Positions 24,889 through 34,000 of a DNA stretch of 64,000 nucleotides are shown piece by piece (the first letter of the stretch is position 1; every line of letters begins with the position of its first letter). Below the pieces are notes generated by a model. That model was not told the DNA's origin, ran no database searches, and saw only the letters and a list, made by a program, of their open reading frames with translations. Location: NCBI GenBank assembly GCA_033852115.1, contig JAWSVE010000003.1, positions 620,001 through 684,000 of the forward strand, in the 5' to 3' direction. This stretch comes from JAWSVE01 sp033852115. Lineage in GTDB: Bacteria > Pseudomonadota > Gammaproteobacteria > Pseudomonadales > Cellvibrionaceae. Made by a program: the position numbers and the translations under genes.

Positions 24889-26961
24889 TTAGTGAAGATC
24901 GCGCCAATATTCACGATTAAGCAACAACGTGAATATTAGAAATACGCCCAAGAAGAGCAGGACGTAAACACCAGTATGCTTTCGGTTTGCTGCACCTGGC
25001 TCGGCGACGTAGACCATGTAGTTCACAAGGTCATATATCGCTTGATCAAATTCTTCAGTACTTAACGAGCCTTTTTCCCCTCCAGCCGCCACGGTTCCGC
25101 AAGATGTAGTGACTGGTTCACCATTCTCATCACGCACAGGTTTGCCATGAGAATCCACTTGGGGACCAGGAGCGCACTCTAGGAGGCCCTGCAATTCGAC
25201 CATGACATGGGGCATAGCAACCTTGTCAAAAACACGATTGTTTACACCAGTCGCTCGGCTGTCGTCCTTGTAAAAGTTACGAAGGTAAGTATACAACCAC
25301 TCAGGGCGACGTAGACGAGCTTCCAAGGTTAAATCGGGTGGTGTTGCACCAAACCATGCTTTCGCTTTATCAGCAGGCATGGCTATGTCCATCAAGTTAC
25401 CAATTTTACCTGTTTCGTTAGTGCTCAGGTCGTCAGGAACTAGCGTATCCATCATGATTTCATGTGGAATCTCTAAATCATCCGCGACACGCTCGTAACG
25501 AGAGTACTTCAATGAGTGACAACCAAAGCAGTAGTTGTCGTACCACTTAGCACCGCGCTGCAATGACGCTTTATCATCGAAGTTTGCTTCAAACTCATCA
25601 CAAGGAATAGTGCCACACGCGTAAGCGCTTTCCGCGCCTACAGCTTTCAATGGTAGGAACACCAATACAGCGAAGAGCGCTACGCCAGCCCACACGATGG
25701 GCAGAGGCAATCCTTTCATGCGCACGCGCTCTGGCTCAGGCAATGTCTTCTCACGACTTGTCCAGAATGGCATACCAATGAAGTAAGCAAAGTAAATCAC
25801 GGTACAAATCTGCGCTAACGCTGAACGCTCTGCAGTGGGTGACTTCACACCTAGCACGCCCAAAATAACGAAAGCAGATGCAAATACGATCAGAGCAATT
25901 CGGCTGAACCAACCTTTGTAACGGATTGATTTCACTTTACTGCGATCTAGCCATGGCAATACGAACAAGATAGCAATGGCTGCACCCATAACAACGAAAC
26001 CTAGGAACTTAGAGTTCAAAGGACCGATGTCAAAGGTTACTGCACGCAACATCGAGTAGAACGGCGTGAAATACCAAACCGGTGCAATATGCTCAGGCGT
26101 TTTAAGCGGGTTCGCTTGCTCGAAGTTAGCGTACTCAATGAAGAAACCACCGAATTCAGGCACGAAGAACATCACATAGGAGAACGCCAACAAGAAGACC
26201 GCAACACCTACCAAGTCATGTACTGGCAAGTAGTATGGGAAAAACGGAATACCATCTTTAGGAATACCGTTTTCGTCTTTGTTCTTCTTGATTTCGATAC
26301 CGTCTGGGTTATTTGAACCCACTTCGTGCAGTGCCAAGATGTGCAAGAACACAAGGATGATCAACACGATTGGCAGAGCCACAACGTGAAGCGCGAAGAA
26401 GCGGTTAAGGGTCGCACCAGAGATCAGGAAGTCTCCACGGAACCAGATCGCTAAATCTTCACCGACAACAGGAATCGCTGCTAGCAAGTTCACAATTACC
26501 TGTGCACCCCAGTATGACATGTTGCCCCAAGGCAATACGTAACCGAAGAAGGCTTCGGCCATCAGCGCAACATAGATGAACATACCGAAGATCCACAGCA
26601 ATTCACGTGGTGCACGGTAAGAACCGTACATTAGGCCGCGGAACATGTGCATGTAGACAACGATGAAGAACGCCGAGGCACCCGTGGAATGCATATAGCG
26701 CAAGATGTCACCGTAAGGCACATCACGCATGATGTATTCAACAGAAGCAAACGCGCCTTCAGCTGAAGGTTCGAAGTTCATGGTCAGCCAAATACCAGTC
26801 AGTAGTTGGTTTACAAGAACAAGAAGAGAAAGAACGCCGAAGAGATACCAGAAATTAAAGTTCTTCGGAGCGTAGTATTTCGCCATGTGGGTATCCCATG
26901 CACGTTGCACAGGTAAACGGGCATCCACCCAACCCCATAAATCTAAAAGCCACTTACTCAT
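24889..26961 (-). CDS. petBC: Fused cytochrome b - cytochrome c1 of the bc1 complex
   Basis: 690 residues in one uninterrupted frame. Residues 1-~412 are cytochrome b: haem ligands H91, H105, H192 and H207, Qo motif 'PVWY' (294-297), eight membrane helices. Residues ~415-690 are cytochrome c1: an internal hydrophobic signal-like segment (415-443, ending 'KAVGA'), c-type haem motif CFGCH (478-482), 'AMPHVM' for the Met ligand, and a C-terminal anchor helix. The halves are normally two genes in gammaproteobacteria; a fused gene (fbcH) processed by signal peptidase is known in Bradyrhizobium. Cleavage after residue ~443 is inferred. The start overlaps the petA stop by four bases. Confidence 0.93.
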   Translation of the reverse strand: MSKWLLDLWGWVDARLPVQRAWDTHMAKYYAPKNFNFWYLFGVLSLLVLVNQLLTGIWLTMNFEPSAEGAFASVEYIMRDVPYGDILRYMHSTGASAFFIVVYMHMFRGLMYGSYRAPRELLWIFGMFIYVALMAEAFFGYVLPWGNMSYWGAQVIVNLLAAIPVVGEDLAIWFRGDFLISGATLNRFFALHVVALPIVLIILVFLHILALHEVGSNNPDGIEIKKNKDENGIPKDGIPFFPYYLPVHDLVGVAVFLLAFSYVMFFVPEFGGFFIEYANFEQANPLKTPEHIAPVWYFTPFYSMLRAVTFDIGPLNSKFLGFVVMGAAIAILFVLPWLDRSKVKSIRYKGWFSRIALIVFASAFVILGVLGVKSPTAERSALAQICTVIYFAYFIGMPFWTSREKTLPEPERVRMKGLPLPIVWAGVALFAVLVFLPLKAVGAESAYACGTIPCDEFEANFDDKASLQRGAKWYDNYCFGCHSLKYSRYERVADDLEIPHEIMMDTLVPDDLSTNETGKIGNLMDIAMPADKAKAWFGATPPDLTLEARLRRPEWLYTYLRNFYKDDSRATGVNNRVFDKVAMPHVMVELQGLLECAPGPQVDSHGKPVRDENGEPVTTSCGTVAAGGEKGSLSTEEFDQAIYDLVNYMVYVAEPGAANRKHTGVYVLLFLGVFLIFTLLLNREYWRDLH

Positions 26962-27560
26962 GCGCTTGCCCCCTCTGGATCTTCACCAATGACAATCACG
27001 TTGTCGCTTTCGTAACGATAAGGAGGGACTTCTAGGTTAGAAGGCGCAGGTACGCTTTTGAATACACGTCCCGCTAAATCAAACTTCGAACCGTGACATG
27101 GGCAGAAGAAACCACCAAGCCAATCATCACCAGCACCTGGGAAGTTGATATCCCAGTACTGAGGCACACACCCAAGGTGAGTACAGATGGCCTTAAACAC
27201 CATGATTTCAGGTTTGGTAGAGCGATATTCGTTGGTCGCGTAGGTTGGCTGCTTACTATCAGCTGCAGCGGACTGTGGATCAGCGACTTGTTCATTCATT
27301 TTTGTAATGTTTTCAAGTGCTGCCGCCGAACGTCGAACGATAAATACCGGGAAACCCCGCCATTCGACCGTCATCATCGAATCGGCCTCAAGTTTGCTGA
27401 TATTAACTTTTACTGGCGCACCAGCAGCTCGCGCCTTCGCGCTTGGGTTCCAAGAACCCACAAATGGCACAGCGACCCCAACTACACCGGCAGCACCTAC
27501 AACTGAGGTACCCACGGTAAGGAAGCGGCGGCGCTGGTTGTTGATGCCGTCATTACTCAT
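26958..27560 (-). CDS. petA: Rieske iron-sulfur subunit of the bc1 complex
   Basis: 200 residues. It carries electrons from ubiquinol at the Qo site to cytochrome c1. Seen: a twin-arginine-type N-terminus 'NNQRRRFLTVGTSVVGAAGVVGVAVPF' acting as membrane anchor, and the 2Fe-2S ligands C126, H128, C153 and H156 in 'CTHLGC' and 'CPCHGSKFD', with the disulfide cysteines C131 and C155. GGGAG nine bases before ATG 27560 is a good ribosome binding site. It is the first gene of the petA-petBC operon and is translationally coupled to petBC. Confidence 0.96.
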   Translation of the reverse strand: MSNDGINNQRRRFLTVGTSVVGAAGVVGVAVPFVGSWNPSAKARAAGAPVKVNISKLEADSMMTVEWRGFPVFIVRRSAAALENITKMNEQVADPQSAAADSKQPTYATNEYRSTKPEIMVFKAICTHLGCVPQYWDINFPGAGDDWLGGFFCPCHGSKFDLAGRVFKSVPAPSNLEVPPYRYESDNVIVIGEDPEGASA

Positions 27561-27744
27561 GACGTTGCTCTCCCATTACAGCGATGAAATATAGATAACC
27601 TAACATCCGACTTTCGGAAACTTGCCGAAATACGGAAATATCCCCAAAAAAAGCCGCAACATGTTAAAGAAAATGACACCAAGAGACAAGGTAAACCCTT
27701 GTCAGTAGTCAGTTTTTTATCTCTGCGGCACAAATTTTAGGCAC

Positions 27745-27782
27745 AAAAAAGCGCCCAGCCTGACATAGGCCTGGGCGCTTGA
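27745..27782 (-). terminator. Rho-independent terminator after rpsI
   Basis: Read on the minus strand, AAGCGCCCAG (27780-27771) pairs perfectly with CTGGGCGCTT (27758-27749) around a 12-base loop and is followed by a run of T. It lies about 35 bases after the rpsI stop and ends the rplM-rpsI transcript ahead of the petA promoter region. Confidence 0.9.
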
Positions 27783-27814
27783 AGCTTTTGCATACCAATA
27801 GGGTAAATAACGTA

Positions 27815-28204
27815 TTAACGTTTTGAGAACTGTGGACGCTTACGTGCTTTACGAAGACCCACTTTCTTACGCTCAACTTCACGAGCGTCACGAGTCACGT
27901 AACCAGCCTGACGCAACTCTGGGCGCAAGCTTTCGTCGTATGCCATCAATGCACGCGTCAAACCATGACGAATTGCACCGGCTTGACCGAAGCTACCGCC
28001 ACCTTTAACCGTCACTTTGATGTCGAACTTCTCAGTCATATCGAGCAGTTCAAGTGGTTGACGAACGATCATACGCGCCACTTCACGACCGAAGTAATCG
28101 TCTAGTGAACGACCGTTAATGCTAATTGCACCAGCACCTTGCTGGATGAATACACGAGCTGTCGACGTTTTGCGACGGCCAGTGCCGTAATGTTGATCTG
28201 CCAT
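27815..28204 (-). CDS. rpsI: 30S ribosomal protein S9
   Basis: 129 residues, normal length. Seen: 'YGTGRRKTSTARVFIQQGAGAISINGRSLDDYF' at the N-terminus and the basic C-terminus 'RKKVGLRKARKRPQFSKR', whose terminal Lys-Arg reaches the P-site tRNA anticodon in the ribosome. It follows rplM by 23 bases, the universal order, and is followed by a strong terminator. Confidence 0.98.
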   Translation of the reverse strand: MADQHYGTGRRKTSTARVFIQQGAGAISINGRSLDDYFGREVARMIVRQPLELLDMTEKFDIKVTVKGGGSFGQAGAIRHGLTRALMAYDESLRPELRQAGYVTRDAREVERKKVGLRKARKRPQFSKR

Positions 28205-28227
28205 GGTGACCCTTTCGCTGTCAGTGA

Positions 28228-28656
28228 CTAGATGTTGAGTTCTTGTGGTTGCTGCGCAGCATGCGGATGCTCGCTACCAGCATAAATTTTTAACTTCTTG
28301 AACATCGCGCGGCCAAGCGGTCCTTTCGGAAGCATGCCTTTTACCGCTGATTGGATAACACGCTCAGGCGCTTTATCAACCAAGTCGTTAAAGTTAATCG
28401 ATTTCAAACCACCTGGGTAACCAGTGTGGCGGTGATACATTTTGTCATTTGCCTTATTACCAGTCACACGGACTTGCTCGGCGTTGATTACAACGATGTA
28501 ATCGCCAGTGTCTACGTGCGGCGTATATTCAGGCTTATGCTTGCCACGTAAACGGCTTGCAATTTCTGCAGCCATACGGCCGAGAGTTTTACCTGCGGCA
28601 TCGACTATGAACCAGTCTCGTTTGACGGTTTCAGGCTTAGCACTGATGGTTTTCAT
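28228..28656 (-). CDS. rplM: 50S ribosomal protein L13
   Basis: 142 residues, identical in length to the E. coli protein. Seen: 'RDWFIVDAAGKTLGRMAAEIASRLRGKHKPEYTPHVDTGDYIVVINA' and 'ERVIQSAVKGMLPKGPLGRAMFKKLKIYAG'. An early-assembly protein of the large subunit. In E. coli L13 represses its own rplM-rpsI mRNA. It is the first gene of the rplM-rpsI unit, driven by the promoter at 28702-28730. Confidence 0.98.
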   Translation of the reverse strand: MKTISAKPETVKRDWFIVDAAGKTLGRMAAEIASRLRGKHKPEYTPHVDTGDYIVVINAEQVRVTGNKANDKMYHRHTGYPGGLKSINFNDLVDKAPERVIQSAVKGMLPKGPLGRAMFKKLKIYAGSEHPHAAQQPQELNI

Positions 28657-28701
28657 GATAATTCTGCCTTACGAATGGGGCCTTCCCACAAAAGAGCGCG
28701 A

Positions 28702-28730
28702 ATACTACATAAGCGGTTCATGGTTTTCAA
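28702..28730 (-). promoter_or_regulatory. Promoter of rplM-rpsI
   Basis: On the minus strand TTGAAA (28730-28725) and TAGTAT (28707-28702) are separated by exactly 17 bases, giving a leader of roughly 40 bases before the rplM ATG. The -35 matches five of six consensus positions. The leader is long enough to carry an autoregulatory site, but none is recognised. Confidence 0.6.
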
Positions 28731-28807
28731 GGACTAAATACGTTATTTCACAGGTATTTAGGGAACACGCTCAACGCACTCACGTCTGGGGACAAGCCCA
28801 TAAATTA

Positions 28808-29917
28808 TTAGGGTCTATGTGGTCGTGCCAGATACTCATGACTCTGCATCTCTAGCAAGCGACTCACCGTACGCTCAAACTCAAAAGCCAATCTGCCTCC
28901 TTGATACAAATCCGCTAATGGTACAGCAGCAGAAAGCACTAGCTTGACGTTGCGATCATAGAATTCATCGACAAGATTGATAAACCGCCGCGCCTGATCA
29001 TCGATCTTTGCACTGAACTGAGGGACGCCAGAGACAACCACTGCGTGATACTCCCGCGCTATCTCAATATAGTCGTTTTGCGAGCGAGGGCCGTCGCAAA
29101 TCGCCAGAAAGTCGAACCAAACGACATCCTCGGCCTCCTGTCGAGCCACAATGGGCCGCCCTTCAACATCCAGAGACGTATGCTCAGCGATATCAGCATG
29201 CTCTGGTACCAGGCTAACGAAGCTCCGCATCAAGCTCTGATCTGCATCTTCATCCAAAGGCGCATGATACAACTCGGCCTGTTCAAGGGCGCGCAAGCGA
29301 TAATCTGTCGCACTATCGACATGTACAACTTTGGTGTGCTGCTGAAGCAAATCAATTGCCGGTAAAAAGCGCACACGCTGCAAGCCATCTTTATAGAGCC
29401 CTTCTGGCGCTATATTTGAGGTTGCAACCAGCGCCACACCTCTTGCAAAGAGCTCCTGTAACAAGGTCGCCAGCAACATTGCATCAGTAATATCCGAGAC
29501 AAAGAATTCGTCGAAACAAATGATACGCGTTTCCCGACTAAGGCGCTCCGCCACTTGCTTTAACGGGTCTTGCTCTCCCGCTAACGACTTCAGCTCCTGG
29601 TGCACACGCCGCATAAACCGGTGAAAGTGCGCTCGCATTTTGTCTTCAAACGGCAAACTGTCGTAAAACGTGTCCATTAAATAGGTCTTGCCTCGACCTA
29701 CCCCTCCCCACAAATACAACCCTTCCACAGGAGATGAGACATTTCGCCCCGACCAATTACCCAACCAACGGCGAAAGCCTGTCACCGGAGGTGGCGCTTG
29801 CAACAGCCTGTCATAAAGATCTTGCAGATGCTCCACCACCATTGCTTGAACAGGGTCACGCTGAAAGCCAGGCCGCGCTAAGTCCTCGTGGTAGCGTTCA
29901 AGCGGTGATTGTGACAT
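28808..29917 (-). CDS. zapE: Cell division AAA-type ATPase ZapE (AFG1/YhcM)
   Basis: 369 residues from ATG 29917; an ATG four codons upstream (29929) is an equal alternative, as neither has a clear ribosome binding site. Seen: 'SPLERYHEDL' at the N-terminus, Walker A 'LWGGVGRGKTYLMDTFYD' (G71-T78), Walker B 'IICFDEFFVSDITDAM', sensor 'ALVATSNIAPEGLY', and the C-terminal 'FINLVDEFYDRNVKLVLSAAVPLADLY'. ZapE destabilises FtsZ polymers and links to the divisome under low oxygen or heat in E. coli. It is divergent from zapG. Confidence 0.94.
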   Translation of the reverse strand: MSQSPLERYHEDLARPGFQRDPVQAMVVEHLQDLYDRLLQAPPPVTGFRRWLGNWSGRNVSSPVEGLYLWGGVGRGKTYLMDTFYDSLPFEDKMRAHFHRFMRRVHQELKSLAGEQDPLKQVAERLSRETRIICFDEFFVSDITDAMLLATLLQELFARGVALVATSNIAPEGLYKDGLQRVRFLPAIDLLQQHTKVVHVDSATDYRLRALEQAELYHAPLDEDADQSLMRSFVSLVPEHADIAEHTSLDVEGRPIVARQEAEDVVWFDFLAICDGPRSQNDYIEIAREYHAVVVSGVPQFSAKIDDQARRFINLVDEFYDRNVKLVLSAAVPLADLYQGGRLAFEFERTVSRLLEMQSHEYLARPHRP

Positions 29918-30078
29918 AAGTGGAACCATCTATTTCTGAGCGATCAAAAAGGGAACGGCAAACTAGTCAGCTCACGCCCGTATTGTTGCCTGCAGACGGC
30001 GCGCACTTTAGCTGCTCGCTGATTTTTGAGCAAGACTTGTGGCAACAGGAAAATTCACCAATCTGCGACGACGAATGG

Positions 30079-30106
30079 TTTAGAGTTACCCCAGATCTCG
30101 TATAAT
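30079..30106 (+). promoter_or_regulatory. Probable promoter of zapG
   Basis: A perfect TATAAT (30101-30106) is preceded by TTAGAG (30079-30084) with a 16-base spacer. It lies about 80 bases upstream of the zapG GTG at 30184, in the divergent interval with zapE. Confidence 0.5.
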
Positions 30107-30183
30107 ACGGCCCAACAACCCACGGCATTGCAATGACAATCTACCCGCAACGCCACCTATCGCAGTCAATTAAGGAGCACCTT

Positions 30184-30720
30184 GTGAGTATAGGAACTGT
30201 TGTGTTTTTACTGCTATTCGCCTTCATCGCTGGCGGGGTTGTCGGCGCGCTGTTAAGCCAGCGAGTGGGGCCATCCAGTACTCAGCGAAAACTATTGGAG
30301 GAACAGCTCAAACAAGCACAACAGGAACTCAAAGACTACCAGGCAGAAGTCACCGACACTTTTGCTGAAACGGCAAAACGAGTCAACAAACTCACAGCAA
30401 GCTATAAAGACGTGCACGACCACCTAGCACAAAGCGCCATCAAGCTGACGTCTCCCGCTGTAGGACAGCAATTTTTAGAGACCAACAACAATGAACCTGC
30501 CTCAGCTGACAGCCCTTCACCTGCCCCATCTGGCGATGAAGCCTCCAACCCAAATAGCGACCTCAGTAGCGACCTCAGTAGCGACGTAAGTAGCGCTGCA
30601 GATGATGCAGAAGCAACCGCTGAGGCCGAACCATCAGACCAGGAAAAAGATGTCGCCAGTAAGCACACCTCGTCAACTGGCAATGAAGAAACTAAAAACA
30701 ACGAAACAGAGAAGGCATAG
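30184..30720 (+). CDS. zapG: ZapG / YhcB (DUF1043) membrane-anchored division protein
   Basis: 178 residues from GTG 30184, which has AAGGAG at 30172-30177, six bases upstream. This decides the start over an ATG at 30133 that would add a non-homologous N-terminus. Seen: one N-terminal membrane helix with a Gly zipper ('FAFIAGGVVGALLSQRVG'), a coiled coil ('LEEQLKQAQQELKDYQAEVTDTFAETAKRV'), 'SYKDVHDHLAQSA', then an acidic, Ser/Asp/Glu-rich low-complexity tail containing a repeated Asp-Leu-Ser-Ser unit. YhcB links cell division, elongation and envelope synthesis in E. coli. It is followed by the DegS-type protease gene, as in other gammaproteobacteria. Confidence 0.92.
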   Translation: MSIGTVVFLLLFAFIAGGVVGALLSQRVGPSSTQRKLLEEQLKQAQQELKDYQAEVTDTFAETAKRVNKLTASYKDVHDHLAQSAIKLTSPAVGQQFLETNNNEPASADSPSPAPSGDEASNPNSDLSSDLSSDVSSAADDAEATAEAEPSDQEKDVASKHTSSTGNEETKNNETEKA

Positions 30721-30765
30721 CTAAATTGTTGAGCACATTCTATTTCCCTGCATCAGAGCAACACT

Positions 30766-31980
30766 ATGCCTAAGTTTCTTAAGCGCTTCGTCGAGTTTTC
30801 CGCTTGGCCTGTTGCTGGCGGCTTGTTAGTCGCTATTTTCATCATATTGGCAAAACCGGACTGGTTTTTCACGCACCAACACAACGACGCAAGCCAGCCT
30901 GCAGCGACTCTACCTCCTCAGCAACCCCTCACGCCCTCCTATGGCGTTACAGGCCCTGTTGTTAGCTATGCTGACGCCGTAAACCGCGCAGCGCCGGCTG
31001 TAGTGAACATCTACACAACCAAGCCAAGACCACGCCACCCACTGTTGGATGACCCAATTTTCCGTCAGTACTTCAATTTCTCCGAGCCACCCGAGCAGCG
31101 CCGGATATTATCGTCTATGGGCTCTGGCGTTATTGTGAGCGATGAGGGATACATTCTCACTAACCACCACGTTATCAGTGGCGCAGATGAATATTTTGTC
31201 TTTCTTCAAGATGGCCGCCAAGTAGCCGCCACCGCAATCGGTGCGGACACCGATACCGATCTAGCGGTGTTAAAAATAGACTTGGAGGACCTCACCCCGA
31301 TCAACATTGGTTACCCAGAGCAGATCCAGGTGGGGGATGTCGTGCTCGCGATTGGCAATCCATTTGGTTTCGGCCAATCAGTGACGCAAGGCATTATTAG
31401 TGCAACCGGACGCTTAGGCAAAACGCGCGACGGTGTTCAATCTTATATCCAAACTGACGCAGCTATTAACCCTGGAAACTCAGGCGGTGCACTGGTAGAC
31501 GTCTACGGGAACTTGCTTGGTATCAACACTGCGATTATCGGTAGCCAGTCCGGTGAGTCTATTGGTATCGGATTTGCCATTCCTGCCAATACAGCCGTCG
31601 AGATTCTCAACGATATTATCGAGTTCAACAAATCTGTGCATGGCTACTTAGGTGTCCGCGCCAGACCACTCACCCCCAAAATGGCGCGCTCTCTAGGGTT
31701 AAGCTTTACCAATGGATTGATCGTAACGCGAATCGACCAAGAATCACCCGCTCACATCGCCGGGATTCTACCTGGTGATGTAATAACACGCGTAAATAGT
31801 CAGCCGTTTGAGGAAGATGGCAGCTTAATGGCAAGAGAGATTGCTAAAGGCAAGGCTGGGGATTCAGTTGAAATTGAAGTATGGAGAAATGGCCAGCCAG
31901 GGGTTGTACTTGTAACACTTGGCGTTGCCAATTTGACCACAACCCGAGAGTCGAGCAACCAAGCCGCAAACGCCAAATAA
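30766..31980 (+). CDS. DegS/AlgW-type periplasmic serine protease
   Basis: 404 residues. Seen: an N-terminal membrane anchor (residues ~12-29), catalytic triad H135 ('TNHHVISG'), D165 ('DTDTDLAVLKID') and S239 ('NPGNSGGALVD'), and a single PDZ domain from about residue 290 ('GYLGVRARPLTPKMARSLGL', 'IAGILPGDVITRVNSQP'). One PDZ domain plus a retained anchor indicates the DegS/AlgW site-1 protease that cuts the anti-sigma factor RseA/MucA after outer-membrane stress. It is longer than E. coli DegS because of a linker near residues 35-65. It is convergent with hisD. Confidence 0.93.
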   Translation: MPKFLKRFVEFSAWPVAGGLLVAIFIILAKPDWFFTHQHNDASQPAATLPPQQPLTPSYGVTGPVVSYADAVNRAAPAVVNIYTTKPRPRHPLLDDPIFRQYFNFSEPPEQRRILSSMGSGVIVSDEGYILTNHHVISGADEYFVFLQDGRQVAATAIGADTDTDLAVLKIDLEDLTPINIGYPEQIQVGDVVLAIGNPFGFGQSVTQGIISATGRLGKTRDGVQSYIQTDAAINPGNSGGALVDVYGNLLGINTAIIGSQSGESIGIGFAIPANTAVEILNDIIEFNKSVHGYLGVRARPLTPKMARSLGLSFTNGLIVTRIDQESPAHIAGILPGDVITRVNSQPFEEDGSLMAREIAKGKAGDSVEIEVWRNGQPGVVLVTLGVANLTTTRESSNQAANAK

Positions 31981-31994
31981 TTAATTGAAAGCAA

Positions 31995-33305
31995 CTAGCT
32001 TTTAATCCGATATTCCGCCGAGCGAGCGTGCGCCTCAAGCGACTCGCCCCTTGCAAGCACAGAGGCTACTTTAGCTAACTCTGATGCTCCCGCCGGCGAG
32101 CAATTAATAATTGAAGAACGCTTTTGAAAATCGTAAACCCCTAGCGGCGAGCTAAATCGTGCCGTACCTGAGGTCGGCAGCACGTGGTTCGGCCCAGCGC
32201 AGTAGTCACCTAAAGCTTCCGGTGTATAACGTCCCATAAAAATGGCGCCAGCATGGGTGATTTTTTCTAAGGCCGCGTCCGGATTTTCTATCGACAATTC
32301 TAAATGCTCCGGCGCAATGCGATTACTCAGCTGAATCGCTTCGTCCAAATCCGCAACTTTAATGAGTGCACCACGAGCAGCTAACGACTGTGCGGCGATA
32401 GTACTGCGCTGCAAGTCCGGAATTAGTTTTTCTAGGCTGGCCTGGACACGATCGAGATAGCCCGCATCGGGAGAAATTAATATTGCTTGGGCGATTTCAT
32501 CATGCTCAGCTTGCGAACAAAGATCCATCGCTATCCAGTCAGGATCAGTATTTCCGTCGCAAATCACTAATATTTCTGACGGACCGGCAATCATGTCGAT
32601 CGCTACTTGGCCAAACACCTGACGCTTCGCTGTCGCCACAAAAATATTTCCTGGGCCAACAATTTTATCTACTCGCGGAATTGTTTCTGTCCCATAAGCC
32701 AATGCGGCAACCGCCTGCGCACCACCAACACGGACCACCTTATCAATACCAGCAATCGCAGCCGCCGCAAGCACAGCGTCGTTAATGACATCATCTGGTG
32801 TCGGTGAAACTAAGACGACTTCTTTTACTCCGGCAACTTTAGCAGGCATTGCGTTCATTAGAACCGATGATGGATATGCAGCCTTACCCCCGGGAACGTA
32901 CAACCCTACGCGATCCATCGGCGTTACTTTTTGGCCGAGAATTGTTCCATCGTCCTCTGCGTACTGCCACGTACTGGCGACTTGGTGTTGATGGTAGGTT
33001 TCTATTCTGGCAGCTGCCTGTTCTAAGGCGGAGCGCATATCCGCGGGAATTCGAGATAAGGCAGCCTGCAGCTCTGCAGATCCGATCACCAAATCGGCGA
33101 CAGACGTTGCACTCATACGATCAAAACGATTGGTGTATTCAACGACGGCTTGGTCGCCACGTGTTTTAACATCGGCAATAATATTTTTTACCGTCTGCTC
33201 TACCTCATCCGCAACGCTGTCGTCGAATGAAATTAGTTCTGATAATTGCGAATCGAAATCCGCGTCGGCCGTGGAGAGGCGCTTAATCATGGAAGATGGT
33301 GACAT
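31995..33305 (-). CDS. hisD: Histidinol dehydrogenase
   Basis: 436 residues from ATG 33305, with TGGAA upstream; a TTG five codons earlier is a weaker start. It catalyses the last two steps of histidine synthesis, histidinol to histidine with two NAD+. Seen: 'VGLYVPGGKAAYPSSVLMNAMPAKVAGVKEVVLVSP', 'VGGAQAVAALAYGTETIPRVDKIVGPGNIFVATAKRQVFG', 'DMIAGPSEILVICD', and zinc/active-site residues in 'SQAEHDEIAQAIL', 'APEHLEL' and 'PNHVLPTSGTARF'. It is the last gene of the murA-hisG-hisD group. Confidence 0.97.
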   Translation of the reverse strand: MSPSSMIKRLSTADADFDSQLSELISFDDSVADEVEQTVKNIIADVKTRGDQAVVEYTNRFDRMSATSVADLVIGSAELQAALSRIPADMRSALEQAAARIETYHQHQVASTWQYAEDDGTILGQKVTPMDRVGLYVPGGKAAYPSSVLMNAMPAKVAGVKEVVLVSPTPDDVINDAVLAAAAIAGIDKVVRVGGAQAVAALAYGTETIPRVDKIVGPGNIFVATAKRQVFGQVAIDMIAGPSEILVICDGNTDPDWIAMDLCSQAEHDEIAQAILISPDAGYLDRVQASLEKLIPDLQRSTIAAQSLAARGALIKVADLDEAIQLSNRIAPEHLELSIENPDAALEKITHAGAIFMGRYTPEALGDYCAGPNHVLPTSGTARFSSPLGVYDFQKRSSIINCSPAGASELAKVASVLARGESLEAHARSAEYRIKS

Positions 33306-33338
33306 AAAGTTTTCCAGCAAAGGATATAGACAACCTAG

Positions 33339-33974
33339 CTAGGCATTTGACCCAACGGCAGACTCAAACGCCTCAAGTAACGTTTGAATTTGGCTGTGCT
33401 TAGTTTTCATAGATGCCTTGTTGACGATAATTCTCGAACTAATATCCGCTATATGATCTCGCGGCTCCAAGCCATTCGCTTTTAGCGTGTTTCCAGTATC
33501 AACAATATCGACAATTTCATCAGCCAAATGCATGATCGGAGCCAGCTCCATCGCACCATAGAGCTTAATAATATCGGCTTGACGACCTTGAGCAGCGTAG
33601 TATTGCTTAGCCACATTGACATATTTAGTCGCCACTTTGATTCGTCCGTGCGGTAACGACTTACCTTTTATGCCCGCCGTCATCAAGCGGCATTTTGCGA
33701 TACCCAAATCTAAGGGCTCATAAATACCGTTAGCACCGTGCTCTAATAAGGTGTCCTTGCCGGAAACGCCTATATCAGCCGCACCAAATTCAACATAGGT
33801 AGCTACATCACTACCGCGCAAAACAACCAGGCTGACGTGCGGCAGGTTAGTCGGAAAAATTAATTTGCGACTTTTGGAAATATCTTCGACCGGCTCAATA
33901 CCTGCTTTGGCAAGAATCGGCAAGGTCTCTTTAAGAATGCGCCCCTTAGTGAGCGCGATGATTAACTTTTCCAT
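33339..33974 (-). CDS. hisG: ATP phosphoribosyltransferase, short form (HisZ-dependent)
   Basis: 211 residues. First step of histidine synthesis: ATP plus PRPP to phosphoribosyl-ATP. Seen: 'IIALTKGRILKETLPIL' at the N-terminus, 'ATYVEFGAADIGVSGKDTLLE', 'RIKVATKYVNVAKQYY' and the PRPP-binding 'EIVDIVDTGNTLKANGLE'. The C-terminal regulatory ACT-like domain of long HisG is absent, so a separate HisZ subunit should be encoded elsewhere. It lies between murA and hisD on the same strand with short gaps. Confidence 0.97.
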   Translation of the reverse strand: MEKLIIALTKGRILKETLPILAKAGIEPVEDISKSRKLIFPTNLPHVSLVVLRGSDVATYVEFGAADIGVSGKDTLLEHGANGIYEPLDLGIAKCRLMTAGIKGKSLPHGRIKVATKYVNVAKQYYAAQGRQADIIKLYGAMELAPIMHLADEIVDIVDTGNTLKANGLEPRDHIADISSRIIVNKASMKTKHSQIQTLLEAFESAVGSNA

Positions 33975-34000
33975 CTCTTCTTCGTAAGTTTTTTCTGAGA

